Positions 38,646 to 49,680 of a stretch of 64,000 nt of DNA are shown here, piece after piece. Under the pieces are notes generated by a model. It worked only from the letters and a program-made list of their open reading frames with translations. It searched no databases and was not told the DNA's origin. Within the stretch, counting starts at the first letter, position 1, and the number at the start of each line of letters is the position of its first letter. The DNA is from an uncultured Ectothiorhodospiraceae bacterium (lineage in GTDB: Bacteria; Pseudomonadota; Gammaproteobacteria; Nitrococcales; Nitrococcaceae), in the NCBI GenBank assembly GCA_913055565.1, contig CAJXKP010000006.1, positions 1 through 64,000 of the forward strand, written 5' to 3'. Made by a program: the position numbers and the translations under genes.

Positions 38646-38671
38646 CGGGCCGGTCCGAACGGACCGGCCCG
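38646..38671 (-). terminator. Hairpin after glnA
   Basis: A 12 bp perfect stem (38646-38657 with 38660-38671; CGGGCCGGTCCG and its complement) with a two-base nominal loop, 11 bases past the glnA stop. No T-run, but it is the strongest hairpin in this stretch and probably separates glnA from ntrBC transcription. Confidence 0.6.
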
Positions 38672-38681
38672 AATCCGTGCC

Positions 38682-40097
38682 TCAGACGCTGTAATACATG
38701 TCGAACTCGACCGGATGGGTCGTCATGCGCAGCTGCTGGACCTCTTCACGCTTGAGCTCCAGGTAGCCATCGATCGAATCGTCGGTGAACACGCCGCCGG
38801 CCTTGAGGAACTCACGGTCATTGTCGAGGGCATCCAGGGCCTCCTCGAGCGAGAACGCCACCTTCGGGATGCTCGCCTCCTCCTCGGCAGGCAGATCGTA
38901 GAGATCCTTGTCCATGGCGTCGCCCGGATGGATCTTGTTCTGGATGCCGTCCAGGCCGGCCATGAGCATGGCCGAAAAGGCGAGGTAGGGGTTGGCCGTG
39001 GAGTCCGGGAAACGAACCTCGATACGACGCGCCTTGGGACTGGAGACCCACGGAATGCGCACCGCCGCGGAGCGGTTGCGAGCGGAGTACGCCAGCAGGA
39101 CGGGCGCCTCGAAGCCCGGCACCAAGCGCTTGTAGCTGTTGGTCGAGGCGTTGACGAAGGCGTTAATCGCCTTGGCGTGCTTAATGATGCCGCCGATATA
39201 GTATAGGCCGGTCTCAGAGAGGCCGCCGTACTGGTCGCCCGCGAACAGCGCATCGCCCGTACGAGCGATGGACTGGTGGACGTGCATACCGCTGCCGTTA
39301 TCGCCAACCAGCGGCTTCGGCATGAAGGTCGCGCTCTTGCCGAAGGCGGCCGCCACGTTGTGCACAACGTACTTCAGCGTCTGCAGCTCGTCGGCCTTCT
39401 TGACCAGCGTGTTGTAGGAAGTACCGATCTCGCCCTGACCGGCGGTGGCAACCTCATGGTGGTGCACTTCGGTGGTCATGCCGAGCTCGGTGAGGGTCTC
39501 AAGCATCGCCGAGCGGATGTCGTGCATGCTATCGACCGGCGGTACGGGGAAGTAGCCGCCCTTCACCTTCGGCCGATGGCCCATGTTGCCGTCGTTGTAG
39601 ACGCGCTCAGAGTTCCACTCGGCCTCTTCAGAGTCGATCTTATAGAAGTTGCCGGCCATGCTGACGCCCCAGCGGACGTCATCGAAGATGAAGAACTCGG
39701 GCTCTGGACCGAACAGGGCCTTATCACCGACGCCCGTGGACTGCAGATAGGCCTCGGCACGACGGGCGATGGAGCGCGGATCACGCCCATAACCCTGCAT
39801 CGTGGAAGGCTCGATGATGTCGCAGGTGATATTGACGGTCGGATCGTCGAAGAACGGGTCAATAACGGCCGTCGCCGGATCCGGGATCAACAGCATGTCG
39901 GAGTCATTGATGTCCTTCCAGCCATCGATGGAGGAGCCGTCGAAGGCCTTGCCGTCCTCGAAGGCCTCCTCATCAAGGCTGTGTGCGGGCAGCGTGACGT
40001 GCATCTGCTTGCCACGCGGATCCGTGAACCGTAGATCCACGAATCGAATGTCGTTATCCGTAATCATCTTGAGTACGTCTTGGGCTGTCTCAGCCAT
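38682..40097 (-). CDS. glnA: Glutamine synthetase type I
   Basis: Dodecameric GSI making glutamine from glutamate, ammonia and ATP, the entry point of nitrogen assimilation. 471 residues from ATG 40097 (behind GGGAGG); the open frame extends upstream but that part is not homologous. Seen: [10 protein letters not shown] latch region, [11 protein letters not shown] and GSGMHVHQS active-site motifs. Adenylylation site Y400 lies in KDLYDLP, so it is the adenylylated beta type regulated by GlnE. Controlled by a sigma-54 promoter with two NtrC boxes (see regulatory entries). ntrB-ntrC follow downstream. Confidence 0.98.
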   Translation of the reverse strand: MAETAQDVLKMITDNDIRFVDLRFTDPRGKQMHVTLPAHSLDEEAFEDGKAFDGSSIDGWKDINDSDMLLIPDPATAVIDPFFDDPTVNITCDIIEPSTMQGYGRDPRSIARRAEAYLQSTGVGDKALFGPEPEFFIFDDVRWGVSMAGNFYKIDSEEAEWNSERVYNDGNMGHRPKVKGGYFPVPPVDSMHDIRSAMLETLTELGMTTEVHHHEVATAGQGEIGTSYNTLVKKADELQTLKYVVHNVAAAFGKSATFMPKPLVGDNGSGMHVHQSIARTGDALFAGDQYGGLSETGLYYIGGIIKHAKAINAFVNASTNSYKRLVPGFEAPVLLAYSARNRSAAVRIPWVSSPKARRIEVRFPDSTANPYLAFSAMLMAGLDGIQNKIHPGDAMDKDLYDLPAEEEASIPKVAFSLEEALDALDNDREFLKAGGVFTDDSIDGYLELKREEVQQLRMTTHPVEFDMYYSV

Positions 40098-40144
40098 CCT
40101 GACCTCCCTCAGAGTGTGGGGTGCAATTGCGCGCCCAAACGCAA

Positions 40145-40159
40145 GCAAGAACAATGCCA
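40145..40159 (-). promoter_or_regulatory. Sigma-54 promoter of glnA
   Basis: On the minus strand TGGCAT-N5-TTGCT, against consensus TGGCAC-N5-TTGCW: invariant GG and GC present with exact spacing. Expected transcription start is near 40133, leaving a 36-base leader to the glnA ATG with its GGGAGG site. Confidence 0.85.
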
Positions 40160-40222
40160 CCATACCTTGGGCCGGCAGAGTGGGGACTTGGTGCACGAGT
40201 GCGCAATTAGCGGGCTTACGAG

Positions 40223-40239
40223 TGCACCGGGTAGGTGCA
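40223..40239. promoter_or_regulatory. NtrC binding site 1 of glnA (perfect palindrome)
   Basis: TGCACC-GGGTA-GGTGCA, a perfect NtrC consensus. Its centre is about 98 bases upstream of the expected glnA start, comparable with the strong enhancer at about -108 in E. coli glnA. Confidence 0.85.
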
Positions 40240-40252
40240 ATTTCAGCTGCTA

Positions 40253-40269
40253 CGCACCGAGGCGGTGCC
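40253..40269. promoter_or_regulatory. NtrC binding site 2 of glnA
   Basis: CGCACC-GAGGC-GGTGCC, with the GCACC-N5-GGTGC core intact. Its centre is 30 bases (about three helical turns) from site 1, at about -128, mirroring the paired enhancers at -108 and -140 in E. coli and allowing cooperative NtrC binding. Confidence 0.75.
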
Positions 40270-40418
40270 AAGTAGCGGTCTGGGATGATAGCAGCGCGGA
40301 CCACGAGCAGCCAGCAAGCGCGGTGCTCGGTCTGGGCCGTCCTCCACGCGAAGCGTACAATCACGAGGCTTGCCGGGGGACGTTAGACTCAGTCGCCGAG
40401 ATTATAGGCAGTATCGAT

Positions 40419-41318
40419 ATGACCTTTCAGGAACTTATCCTGGCACTACAACGCTACTGGACCGAGCAGGGATGCGTCGTGCTGCAACCACTGGACATGG
40501 AGGTGGGTGCCGGGACATTCCATCCCGCAACCTTCTTGCGCTCCATTGGTCCTGAGCCCTGGCATGCCGCCTACGTGCAGCCATCGCGACGGCCCACCGA
40601 TGGCCGTTACGGCGAGAATCCCAACCGGGTACAGCAGCACTATCAGTTCCAGGTAGTGCTCAAGCCCTCACCGCTGGCGATTCAGGAGCTGTATCTCGGC
40701 TCCCTGGAGGCGCTTGGGCTTGATCCAACGGTGCATGACATCCGGTTCGTCGAGGACAACTGGGAATCGCCAACGCTGGGCGCCTGGGGGCTAGGCTGGG
40801 AGGTCTGGCTCAACGGCATGGAGATCACACAGTTTACCTATTTCCAGCAGGTTGGCGGCATCGACTGCCAGCCCATTACCGGGGAACTTACCTACGGGCT
40901 GGAACGCATTGCGATGTATCTGCAGGAGGTTGATAGCGTCTTCGATCTGGTCTGGGCGCAAGGGCCGCACGGTCGCGTCACCTACGGCGATGTCTGCCAG
41001 CAGAATGAGCGCGAGATGTCGATCTATAACTTCGAGGAGGCGGATACGCACAGCCTCTTCGATTGGTTCACGACCTGTGAACGGGAGTGTCATCGCCTCA
41101 TCGATCGCGACCTCGCGCTACCGGCGTATGAGATGGCGATGAAGGCGTCACACACCTTTAATCTGTTGGATGCGCGCCACGCCATCTCCGTAACAGAGCG
41201 CCAGGGCTATATCCTCCGCGTGCGCGAGTTATCGCGGCGGGTTGCCGCGACCTATTACGCCAGTCGCGAAGCGCTGGGCTTTCCTATGGGTGATTTCAGC
41301 AGAGGGCGAACGGCATGA
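40419..41318 (+). CDS. glyQ: Glycyl-tRNA synthetase alpha subunit
   Basis: Catalytic subunit of the alpha2-beta2 bacterial glycyl-tRNA synthetase. 299 residues from ATG 40419, giving the family N-terminus [14 protein letters not shown]; the frame is open further upstream without homology. Class II-type core: [38 protein letters not shown] and [14 protein letters not shown]. Start of glyQ-glyS-gmhB-plsC; overlaps glyS by four bases (ATGA), ensuring equal synthesis of the subunits. Confidence 0.98.
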   Translation: MTFQELILALQRYWTEQGCVVLQPLDMEVGAGTFHPATFLRSIGPEPWHAAYVQPSRRPTDGRYGENPNRVQQHYQFQVVLKPSPLAIQELYLGSLEALGLDPTVHDIRFVEDNWESPTLGAWGLGWEVWLNGMEITQFTYFQQVGGIDCQPITGELTYGLERIAMYLQEVDSVFDLVWAQGPHGRVTYGDVCQQNEREMSIYNFEEADTHSLFDWFTTCERECHRLIDRDLALPAYEMAMKASHTFNLLDARHAISVTERQGYILRVRELSRRVAATYYASREALGFPMGDFSRGRTA

Positions 41319-43390
41319 GCGCGGATCTGCTCATTGAGCTCGGTACCGAGGAGCTGCCACCCAGTGCACTCACAGGGCTGGTGGAGAGCTTACCCGCGGC
41401 GGTAGCTCGCGAACTCGACGATCTGGGTCTCCCACACGGGCCGATCGAGGGCTTTGCGTCAGCACGCCATCTCGCGGTTCGCATCGAGGCACTGGCAGCA
41501 CGACAACCGGATCAGGCCATCGAGCGCAAGGGGCCGGCGGTTACAGCGGCATTTGACGAGGACGGCGAACCCACCAAGGCGGCGCTCGGATTCGCGCACT
41601 CCTGCGGCGTCGCCGTCGAGGAGCTGGGTCGGCTCGAAACAGCCAAAGGCGAATGGCTCGCCTACCGGACAACGCAGCCGGGCGAGGCCACCGAGGCACT
41701 CCTGCCGGGCGTGAGCGAGCGTAGTATCGACAACCTCCCACTACCGAAGCGCATGCGGTGGGGCACCGGAGACGCAGGCGCCTTTGTACGCCCGGTCCAT
41801 TGGCTCGTAGTCCTCTACGGGCGGGCTGTTGTGCCGTGCAGCCTATTCGGGGTAACGGCGGGGCGGACGACCCGCGGGCATCGCTCGCATCACCCGGGAT
41901 TGATCGAACTTAGTGACCCCAGCGCCTACGTGACGGCGCTACGTGACGGCTATGTATTGGTGGACTGGCAACAGCGCCGCCAGAGTATCCGCGATCAAGT
42001 CACGGCCTCTGGCGCGGAGGCTGGCGGTGAGGTCGAGATCGACGACAAACTGCTGGATGAGGTCACGGCGCTCGTCGAGTGGCCGGTCGCCATGGTGGGT
42101 TCCTTCGACAGGGATTTCCTCAGGGTGCCGCCGGAGGCGCTTGTATCCAGCATGGAAGACCACCAGAAGTATTTTCCCATTCGCGATGGGGAAGGGCGAT
42201 TGATGGCACGGTTTGTGGCGGTCGCCAATCTAGCTAGCCGTGACCCCGCCCAAGTGATTGCCGGCAACGAGCGCGTGATTCGCCCGCGACTCGCGGACGC
42301 TGCCTTCTTTTGGGATCAGGATCGGCGCACGCGTCTCGTCGAACGCGTACCGGCATTGCATGATGTGGTCTTCCAGGAGACGCTCGGCACGCTCTACGAT
42401 AAAAGCTCTCGGGTCGCGCGGCTGGCGCAGAGCCTAGCGCACGAACTGGGTATTGATAGCGACGCCGCAGCGCGGGCGGGGTGGTTAAGCAAGGCCGATC
42501 TACTTACCCAAATGGTCGATGAATTCCCGGAACTTCAGGGCATTATGGGTGAGTATTATGCGCTGGAGGATGGCGAGGGCCCCCTGGTCGCCCAGGCGCT
42601 TCGAGAGGTCTATCAGCCCCGGTTCGGCGGCGACTCCATAGCCACTAGCGGATGCGGGGCGATGGTAGCAATGGCTGAGCGCCTCGATACGCTAGTGGGG
42701 CTGTTCGGGATAGGCCAACCACCGACCGGATCCAAGGATCCCTTTGCCCTACGACGCGCGGGTCTGGGCGCACTGCGTATCGCCATCGAAGGCGGCTGGC
42801 CGCTGGATCTTCGACGAGCCCTGGAGCAGGCCGCGGCAGCCCTTAAGGAGCAGGGGGTTCCGCTAGCGTCCAATACTGTACGCCAGGTCGAGGATTTCCT
42901 CATGGAACGCCTACGCGCCTACTATCGCGAACAGGGACTGAGCCCCGATAGCTTCGACGCCGTTCTGGGGCAGGATCCAACCCAGCCGAAGGACTTCGAT
43001 CGGCGGTTGCGGGCGGTCGAGGCATTTCGCAGCCGCCCCGAGGCGTTGGCCCTGGCGGAAGCCGATAAGCGCATCCGCAATATCCGGCGCAAATCCGAGG
43101 CGGCCGACGTCGGGGACGTGTCCGAGGCTGATCTGAGCGAGGAAGCCGAGATCGTGCTCTGGCAAGCCGTGCAGGCGGCGGAGTCAAAGGTCGGGCCGGC
43201 CATCGCCGATGGGGATTATGGCGATGCACTCAACACGCTCGCGGGGCTGCGTGATGCCGTCGATCGATTCTTCCAGGAAGTCATGGTTATGACCGAGGAG
43301 GCAGCCCAGCGGCACAACCGCCTGGCGCTGCTAAGCCACTTGGCGGGCCTATTCCACCAGGTGGCCGATCTCGCCGAGCTCCAGGGCTGA
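41315..43390 (+). CDS. glyS: Glycyl-tRNA synthetase beta subunit
   Basis: tRNA-binding subunit of the heterotetrameric synthetase. 691 residues (E. coli 689). Conserved stretches: [15 protein letters not shown] at the N-terminus, [11 protein letters not shown], the [13 protein letters not shown] motif with an HD-like middle domain, [17 protein letters not shown], and the C-terminal anticodon-binding-like domain ending [22 protein letters not shown]. Start overlaps glyQ; followed 15 bases later by gmhB. Confidence 0.98.
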   Translation: MSADLLIELGTEELPPSALTGLVESLPAAVARELDDLGLPHGPIEGFASARHLAVRIEALAARQPDQAIERKGPAVTAAFDEDGEPTKAALGFAHSCGVAVEELGRLETAKGEWLAYRTTQPGEATEALLPGVSERSIDNLPLPKRMRWGTGDAGAFVRPVHWLVVLYGRAVVPCSLFGVTAGRTTRGHRSHHPGLIELSDPSAYVTALRDGYVLVDWQQRRQSIRDQVTASGAEAGGEVEIDDKLLDEVTALVEWPVAMVGSFDRDFLRVPPEALVSSMEDHQKYFPIRDGEGRLMARFVAVANLASRDPAQVIAGNERVIRPRLADAAFFWDQDRRTRLVERVPALHDVVFQETLGTLYDKSSRVARLAQSLAHELGIDSDAAARAGWLSKADLLTQMVDEFPELQGIMGEYYALEDGEGPLVAQALREVYQPRFGGDSIATSGCGAMVAMAERLDTLVGLFGIGQPPTGSKDPFALRRAGLGALRIAIEGGWPLDLRRALEQAAAALKEQGVPLASNTVRQVEDFLMERLRAYYREQGLSPDSFDAVLGQDPTQPKDFDRRLRAVEAFRSRPEALALAEADKRIRNIRRKSEAADVGDVSEADLSEEAEIVLWQAVQAAESKVGPAIADGDYGDALNTLAGLRDAVDRFFQEVMVMTEEAAQRHNRLALLSHLAGLFHQVADLAELQG

Positions 43391-43405
43391 GGGACGGTTC
43401 GGCCC

Positions 43406-43963
43406 ATGCGGCTGGTCCTACTCGATCGCGACGGCGTTATCAATCGGGATTCGGCTAACTACATCCGCCAGCTGGATGACTGGCAACCGATTCCAGGTAG
43501 CCTGGACGCGATCGCGCGCTTAAGTGCTCAGGGCTGGCCAATCGCGATCTGCACCAATCAATCGGGCGTTGCGCGGGGGCTCGTCTCACGGTCGGTTGTT
43601 GACGCGATCCATCAGCAGCTACGTACACAGGTCGCGGCGCGGGGCGGCAGAGTCGTTGACTTCTTCGTCTGCCCGCACACCGATGAGGCCGGCTGCGCGT
43701 GCCGCAAGCCCGCACCGGGACTACTGCAACAAGCGTGCGAGGCCTTCGGCATAGCGCCAGGGGAGGCGGTGTTCATCGGCGATAGTACGCGGGATTTGGA
43801 AGCCGCCGGGCGCGCCGGCGTGCGCCCGGTTCTGGTGCGTACCGGTCATGGTGCACGGGTGCTGGCAGGGGATTGTGCCCAAGGCGTCGAGAGCTTCCCG
43901 GATCTGGCGTCCGCCGCTGATGCCCTATTGCGCGCCGAGGGGGAACAACGGAGCGAGCCATGA
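43406..43963 (+). CDS. gmhB: D-glycero-beta-D-manno-heptose-1,7-bisphosphate 7-phosphatase
   Basis: HAD-family phosphatase of ADP-heptose synthesis for the LPS inner core. 185 residues. Motif I LLDRDGVIN (nucleophile and acid aspartates D8 and D10), motif II TNQSGVARG, a zinc loop CPHTDEAGCACRKP (about 90-104) typical of GmhB, and motif IV FIGDSTRDLEAA. Overlaps plsC by four bases. Presence implies a heptose-containing LPS core. Confidence 0.95.
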   Translation: MRLVLLDRDGVINRDSANYIRQLDDWQPIPGSLDAIARLSAQGWPIAICTNQSGVARGLVSRSVVDAIHQQLRTQVAARGGRVVDFFVCPHTDEAGCACRKPAPGLLQQACEAFGIAPGEAVFIGDSTRDLEAAGRAGVRPVLVRTGHGARVLAGDCAQGVESFPDLASAADALLRAEGEQRSEP

Positions 43964-44727
43964 GGTTAGGGCGATCAATTCGGGTGGTTAGTGGGTCCTG
44001 CTTATTCCATACCGGGCTCTTCCTATCCATCCCTGTTTGGGGCATTCCCAGTCTCGCGACAGCTGTGCTGCCGTTTCGGATGCGATACGGGTTCATTAGT
44101 AAGTGGTGCCGCTGGGTGCTCTGGTGGCTTCGCGTGTGTTGCGGTGTACGAGTCGAGGTACAGGGTCTTGAGAACGTGCCGGCCCACGGCGCGGTGGTCG
44201 CCTCAAAGCATCAAAGCGCGTGGGAGACGTTCGCGCTGGCAACCTGGTTCCACCCGCAGAGCTGGGTCGTAAAGCGGCAACTGCTTCGTCTGCCGTTCTT
44301 CGGATGGGCCCTGAGGCTGATGCAGCCCATTGCCATTGATCGTGGCGCCGGGCGCGAGGCCGTCCAGCAGATTATTACGCAAGGGGGCGATCGCCTGCGC
44401 CGCGGGCGTTATGTGGTGGTCTTTCCCGAGGGTACGCGTGTGCCCGCCGGCCAACGAGGGCGCTATCGCATCGGAGGCGCGATCTTGGCGTGCGAGACCA
44501 GCTACCCGATCATACCCGTCGCCCATAACGCGGGCGAGATATGGCCGCGGCGCGGATTCCTAATACACCCTGGCACGATCCGTGTACGCATCCGGCCGCC
44601 TCTAGCCAGCAACGATTGTGAGCCCGGCGCGCTCATGGGGGCCGTCGCTGATGCCATTGAGACGGTCATGCCAGCGATCTCCGATGACGGCTATAGCGGT
44701 ACGCACTACAGCCGCAAGCTCGACTAG
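43960..44727 (+). CDS. 1-acyl-sn-glycerol-3-phosphate acyltransferase (PlsC family)
   Basis: Membrane acyltransferase of 255 residues, probably making phosphatidic acid from lysophosphatidate. A hydrophobic N-terminus (about 14-40 and 45-70) anchors it. Motif I is HQSAWE, so the usual HX4D is HX4E here, a variant seen in the gmhB-linked subfamily; motif III FPEGTR is intact, and a PIIPVAHNAGE stretch follows. Last gene of the glyQS operon. A branch acting on other glycerolipids cannot be excluded. Confidence 0.88.
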   Translation: MRLGRSIRVVSGSCLFHTGLFLSIPVWGIPSLATAVLPFRMRYGFISKWCRWVLWWLRVCCGVRVEVQGLENVPAHGAVVASKHQSAWETFALATWFHPQSWVVKRQLLRLPFFGWALRLMQPIAIDRGAGREAVQQIITQGGDRLRRGRYVVVFPEGTRVPAGQRGRYRIGGAILACETSYPIIPVAHNAGEIWPRRGFLIHPGTIRVRIRPPLASNDCEPGALMGAVADAIETVMPAISDDGYSGTHYSRKLD

Positions 44728-44750
44728 CCTTACGCCAGGGCGGTTAAGGC
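44727..44750. terminator. Hairpin at the plsC stop
   Basis: GCCTTA-CGCC (44727-44736) pairs with GGCG-(GT)-TAAGGC (44739-44750), a 10-pair stem with a two-base bulge starting at the last base of the plsC stop codon. Candidate end of the glyQ-glyS-gmhB-plsC transcript. Confidence 0.45.
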
Positions 44751-44774
44751 CGGGCAACGGGGTGAGCCGTTATG

Positions 44775-44798
44775 GCGGCGACCGAAGAAGTCGGCCGC
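44775..44798. terminator. Hairpin between convergent plsC and gyrB
   Basis: GCGGCGAC (44775-44782) pairs with GTCG-(G)-CCGC (44790-44798), eight pairs with one bulged base and a seven-base loop. Sits 42 bases downstream of the gyrB stop; candidate two-way terminator. Confidence 0.4.
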
Positions 44799-44839
44799 AC
44801 CCCGCGTACGGTAATCACGATAGTGATAAAGGCGGCGGA

Positions 44840-47281
<2,442 letters not shown>

Positions 47282-48358
47282 CTATTGTATCAGTTCAACA
47301 CATTGGCCCTGTTCCACGTGGAACAGGGTGTCCGGGGTGACTCTCCCCATCTCCAGACTCGCCTGCCCAATCGCCGTCACAAGCAACTGGGCCCCGAGCC
47401 CCGTCGCCGCCTCGACGACCGCCCGCTGATTGGCGGCATCGAGCTCGGACGGTAGGTCGTCCATCAACAGTAGTGGATCCACGGATGGCGCCCGATCTCG
47501 TAGTAACTCCACGAGCGCAAACCGTAACGCCGTTACCACTAGCTTCTGCTGACCCCGGGACAGCTCCGATGCCGCCGCTCGCCCGGTAGCCATCAATCGG
47601 ATATCCGCCCGGTGAGGGCCTCGAAGGCTATAGCCGCGCGCCGCCGATGTCGCCCGATCCGCTGCCAACTGTTCCGCCAGGGGCACCTGCGCATCCCATC
47701 CCGCCCGATAGGCCCAATCCACATCACTGTCGGGTAGCCAGGCCCGGACCCAACGCTGCCACAGCGGGTAGAGCGCATCCAGGAAATCCCGTCGCTGCTC
47801 GCCCACTCGCTCCCCAGCCGCGGCCATCTCCGGCTCCCATGCGGCCGCCAATCGGTCATCGCCCCGTCGTAATGCGGCATTCCTCTGCTTTAACGCCCGC
47901 TCGTAGCGCCGCCAGTCGCCAGCGAAGGAAGGTTCCACGTGGAACACGCCCCAATTCATGAATCCCCGGCGTTCGCTCGGGCCATCAGTAACGAGACGCT
48001 GACTCCGCGTGTTAAGAACTTGAACGGGTAACAGCCAAGCGAATTCCGACAACCGCCCCACCGTCTCGCCGTCCAGACGCACCCGCGTGTGCCCGCCCAT
48101 CCGGCCTACGCCCAGTCGATACGCCTTACCTTCGACCGCCACTACCCCACGAACCGACCAACCGTCCTGCCCGCGCTTCGTTATTCCCCTCAATGGCCCT
48201 GGTAGGAAGGATCGCGCCCGCGCCAGGCAATGGACCGCCTCCAATAGCGAGGTCTTACCCGCGCCATTAGCACCCACGATCAGATTGAGCCCACGGCCCA
48301 GCGCCAGCTCCGCGGAACCGATGTTCCGGACCCCATCAACGACCAGCCGTTCCAGCAA
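47282..48358 (-). CDS. recF: RecF, recombination mediator
   Basis: SMC-like ATPase that helps load RecA at gaps. 358 residues. Walker A GANGAGKTSLLEAV (about residue 32), signature region ELSRGQQKLV, Walker B LLLMDDLPSELD. The start is uncertain: TTG 48358 gives the family N-terminus (LERLVVDGVRNI), with purine-rich GGGGCGGAG immediately before it. Two ParB-type parS palindromes are embedded in the coding sequence and read as the peptides FHVEQ (near the C-terminus) and FHVEP. Confidence 0.95.
   Translation of the reverse strand: MLERLVVDGVRNIGSAELALGRGLNLIVGANGAGKTSLLEAVHCLARARSFLPGPLRGITKRGQDGWSVRGVVAVEGKAYRLGVGRMGGHTRVRLDGETVGRLSEFAWLLPVQVLNTRSQRLVTDGPSERRGFMNWGVFHVEPSFAGDWRRYERALKQRNAALRRGDDRLAAAWEPEMAAAGERVGEQRRDFLDALYPLWQRWVRAWLPDSDVDWAYRAGWDAQVPLAEQLAADRATSAARGYSLRGPHRADIRLMATGRAAASELSRGQQKLVVTALRFALVELLRDRAPSVDPLLLMDDLPSELDAANQRAVVEAATGLGAQLLVTAIGQASLEMGRVTPDTLFHVEQGQCVELIQ
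47310..47325. promoter_or_regulatory. parS site 1 (perfect palindrome in recF 3' end)
   Basis: TGTTCCACGTGGAACA, a perfect 16-base parS palindrome, extended to CCC...GGG on both sides (47307-47328). ParB binding nucleates here; parAB are about 10.5 kb away, the usual origin-proximal arrangement. It codes for part of the RecF C-terminus. Confidence 0.93.
47931..47946. promoter_or_regulatory. parS site 2 (15 of 16 match in recF)
   Basis: GGTTCCACGTGGAACA, one mismatch from the parS palindrome, 621 bases from site 1 and inside the middle of recF, where it encodes VFHVEP. A cluster of at least two sites is common for chromosomal ParABS. Confidence 0.88.
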
Positions 48359-48372
48359 CTCCGCCCCGACGC

Positions 48373-49476
48373 CTAGAGCCGCATCGGCATCACAACGTAG
48401 CGACAGGACTCCGCTTCCCCATCACCCATAATCAGCGCGCTACTCGACGCATCCCGCAAATAGATCCGCACCTGGTCATTAGCTACCGCTCCCAGTGCAT
48501 CGAGGAGGTAACTGGCATTAAAACCCACCTCCATGGCACCCCCGTCATAGCTGACCCCTACCCACTCCTCTGCCTCCTCCTGCTCCGGGTTATTCGAGTG
48601 GATCCGAAGGCTATCCGGCTCCAACACCCATCTGACCCCCCGGTATTTCTCGTTGGACAAGATCGAGACCCGAACCAGCGCCTGCCGAAGGGCCTCTCGC
48701 TCGGCTCCCAAACAAGGCCCATTACCGTCCGGGATCACGCCCGTATAATCCGGGAAACGCCCCTCGATTAGTTTCGACGTCAACCGAAGACCATCCAACT
48801 CTACACGCACATGGTTCTCACCAAGCTCAACCCGGACCGGCTCACTACTGCGCTCTAACACCCGCAGCAACTCCTGGACGCCCTTGCGCGGCACGATCAC
48901 CTGCTTACCTTGCCTAAGGCCTTCGGGCGCCGCTACATCCGCTAGGGCCAAACGATGGCCATCCGTTGCCACAGCCCGTAACCGCTCCGGCTCCAGCTCT
49001 AATAACAGGCCATTGAGGAAGTAACGTACATCCTGCACCGCCATGCAGAACTGCGTCTTCTCCAGAAGCCAACGCATAGACTCCTGTGGTAACCGCAGCG
49101 CCTGCGATTCCCCGATGCCCTCCACCTTGGGGTAATCCGTCGCCGCCAAAGCCCCTAACTGGAACCGACTCCGGCCCGAGCGCACACGCACCTGCTCACC
49201 CTCGCGTTGCAACTGAGCCCTGGCCCCTTCAGGCAGGTTGCGCACGATATCCATCAACTTCCGTGCCGGCAGCGTAATCTGCCCCTCCGTGGTCACCGTG
49301 GCGTCCACGGACGTGGTTATTTCAACCTCCAGATCGGTAGCCGTTACCCACAGCGTCTGTCCCTCCACCTCGAGCAGCACATTCGCCAGGATCGGCAACG
49401 TCTGTCGGCGTTCCACCACCCCCATGACTGACTGGAGCCGTCGTAACAACGCTTCGCGCTCGATTTCCAGGTCCAT
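48373..49476 (-). CDS. dnaN: DNA polymerase III beta sliding clamp
   Basis: Processivity clamp, a ring-shaped dimer tethering Pol III and other partners. 367 residues, three topologically equal domains. N-terminal MDLEIEREALLRRLQSVMGVVERRQTLPIL is cut here only in description; the ending VVMPMRL is the classic C-terminus that lines the peptide-binding pocket. Located 204 bases from the dnaA stop across a region with DnaA boxes, and 14 bases before recF. Confidence 0.98.
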   Translation of the reverse strand: MDLEIEREALLRRLQSVMGVVERRQTLPILANVLLEVEGQTLWVTATDLEVEITTSVDATVTTEGQITLPARKLMDIVRNLPEGARAQLQREGEQVRVRSGRSRFQLGALAATDYPKVEGIGESQALRLPQESMRWLLEKTQFCMAVQDVRYFLNGLLLELEPERLRAVATDGHRLALADVAAPEGLRQGKQVIVPRKGVQELLRVLERSSEPVRVELGENHVRVELDGLRLTSKLIEGRFPDYTGVIPDGNGPCLGAEREALRQALVRVSILSNEKYRGVRWVLEPDSLRIHSNNPEQEEAEEWVGVSYDGGAMEVGFNASYLLDALGAVANDQVRIYLRDASSSALIMGDGEAESCRYVVMPMRL

Positions 49477-49680
49477 CGGTAATAACCTTTACTGTGTGTT
49501 TAAAACCTTATTGTTGTTATTAGTCTGACCGCCTGCTGTGGAACGAATGCCTAAGTCGTTGACTGATCGACACTTTCCTAGCAAAAGCCCTGTGGGCATC
49601 GGACGGATACGTGCCTTTCACTCCCTCCGGATAAGCTGTGGATAACTCACCCCTAAAACCTATCCACAGGTTATCCCGTC
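49477..49680. other. dnaA-dnaN intergenic region, part of putative oriC
   Basis: 204 bases without a gene. An AT-rich stretch (about 49480-49530, TAATAACC...TTATTGTTGTTATTAG) stands out in this GC-rich chromosome and could be a DNA-unwinding element and/or dnaN promoter. One perfect DnaA box, one 8/9 and one 7/9 box lie towards the dnaA end. Confidence 0.7.
49626..49668. promoter_or_regulatory. DnaA-box cluster in dnaA-dnaN gap
   Basis: TTATCCACA on the minus strand at 49637-49645 (perfect); CTATCCACA on the plus strand at 49660-49668 (8/9); TTATCCGGA on the minus strand at 49626-49634 (7/9). Together with the AT-rich stretch next to dnaN they suit an origin or dnaN control region. Confidence 0.8.

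Larger units (their letters stand above)
40098..40418. other. Divergent glnA/glyQ regulatory region
   Basis: 321 bases without a gene. The glnA half holds the sigma-54 promoter and two NtrC sites. Towards glyQ a TACAAT at 40356-40361 could be a -10 box for glyQ, but without a clear -35. A 40122-40130 GCAATTGC palindrome lies in the glnA leader; no role is known. Confidence 0.7.

Noticed and set aside
39276-40034. 252-codon plus-strand frame inside glnA
   Set aside because: Antisense to glutamine synthetase motifs; not gene-like.
40188-40206. Third NtrC-like site TTGGTGCACGAGTGCGCAA
   Set aside because: Half-sites are in the wrong order and spacing for the NtrC palindrome.
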